DNA from: a virus
Strand: one strand, 5' to 3'
IMG/VR virus record: IMGVR_UViG_3300035698_019240
Location: 28,056 to 92,055 of that record
Length of the DNA: 64,000 bases
Below are positions 63,646 through 64,000 of the stretch, piece by piece; the first letter of the stretch is position 1; each line of letters starts with the position of its first letter. The notes beneath the pieces are model-generated. The model was not told where the DNA came from. It did not search any database and worked only from the letters and a program-made list of their open reading frames with translations. The translations under genes were made by a program, and so were the position numbers.

Positions 63646-64000
63646 TGGACACTATAAGTAAAATTAATAATTATTTAAATGAAGAAAAATCAGTAACTAA
63701 TGATATAATGGATTTTTTTGTTGAAAATCCATATCCTAATGATGATTTAGTTCATGGTCTTGCAGAAAAATTAGGCATGGATCCTGATGATTTTGAAGCC
63801 GAAATATATTCAATTTTGAGTTCATTCTTATCTTTTGGAAAATTTAATGATGAAAAGAAAAAGGAAGAAGATATTGATACGGAAGAATTGAAAGAAGGTA
63901 TCAAAATAGAAATGGAGCATACAGAAAATCCTGTTATATCTAAAAGAATAGCTTTGGATCATTTAACAGAAATTCCTGATTATTATACTCGTTTGATTAA
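63645..64000 (+). CDS. DUF5661-like protein with capsid-targeting-like N-terminus, partial
   Basis: At least 118 residues, running off the right edge. MDTISKINNYLNE then EKSVTND, a low-complexity middle with GLAEKLGMDPDDFEAEIY, and GIKIEMEHTENPVISKRIALDHLTEIPDYYTRLI. The E-H-T-x-N-P...A-L-D-H-L-x-E-I-P-D-Y-Y-T-R-L end is the signature I associate with DUF5661, common in large phages. Function unknown. Confidence 0.72.
   Translation, partial: MDTISKINNYLNEEKSVTNDIMDFFVENPYPNDDLVHGLAEKLGMDPDDFEAEIYSILSSFLSFGKFNDEKKKEEDIDTEELKEGIKIEMEHTENPVISKRIALDHLTEIPDYYTRLI

Noticed and set aside
1-64000. Alternative genetic code (TGA or TAG as sense)
   Set aside because: Prompted by in-frame stops at 4143 and 56421, but TGA, TAA and TAG all end many tightly packed genes here, often with coupled starts.
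1-64000. CRISPR arrays, integrase, lysogeny module, insertion sequences
   Set aside because: No spaced direct repeats, tyrosine or serine recombinase motifs, or transposase genes with inverted repeats were seen.

Overview
This 64 kb window is AT-rich, almost fully coding DNA from a large tailed phage with a contractile tail and a T4-type virion module. The order portal, prohead core, prohead protease, scaffold and major capsid (43971 down to 38717), with small terminase (37854), large terminase (29544), necks gp13/gp14, gp15, sheath, tube, gp26-like protein, tape measure and gp48-like protein (26944 down to 17027), is T4-like in content and sequence pattern. No tRNA, rRNA, CRISPR array or integrase was seen. 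The host cannot be named from the sequence.

Layout. (1) 1-6840, minus strand: tightly packed small genes, many overlapping by ATGA, including zinc-ribbon and single-pass membrane miniproteins, a YqeY homologue and two HNH endonucleases. (2) 6905-7974: an intergenic block of about 1.1 kb, visibly richer in G and C and containing hairpins, between two divergent early-type promoters. (3) 8034-17030, plus strand: a mirror-image array of small genes that also carries alanine dehydrogenase, two tandem SemiSWEET-like PQ-loop proteins and a NIF3-like protein. (4) 53700-17027, minus strand: packaging, head and tail genes and a fibre array. Nested in it, with their own sigma70-like promoters and intrinsic terminators, are a PrkA/YeaG kinase, a YeaH/DUF444 protein and a SpoVR/YcgB protein, plus two leucine-rich-repeat proteins and a homing endonuclease. 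(5) 54033-64000, plus strand: a HAD phosphatase, a response-regulator receiver, a large beta-helix fibre, a DHH phosphoesterase and small proteins.

Two tagging schemes stand out. In the early arrays about 13 otherwise different small proteins end in the same acidic C-terminal tail (pattern hhDVDELFxxIEI), encoded with many synonymous differences. In the late regions about 17 different proteins begin with a short amphipathic helix ending in L/I-x-E (for example MITEKIDEYLNE). This resembles the capsid-targeting sequence plus prohead-protease cleavage site of T4 internal proteins. If correct, it predicts a packaged and injected protein set including a phosphatase, a DHH phosphoesterase, leucine-rich-repeat proteins and basic DNA-binding-like proteins.

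Regulation is unusually readable. Early-type promoters follow TTTACA-N17-TATAAT (often exact). Late promoters follow the T4-type TATAAATA box, in places as three tandem copies. Several strong hairpin terminators separate units. A probable programmed -1 frameshift (T TTT TTC) extends the gp26-like protein just before the tape measure gene.
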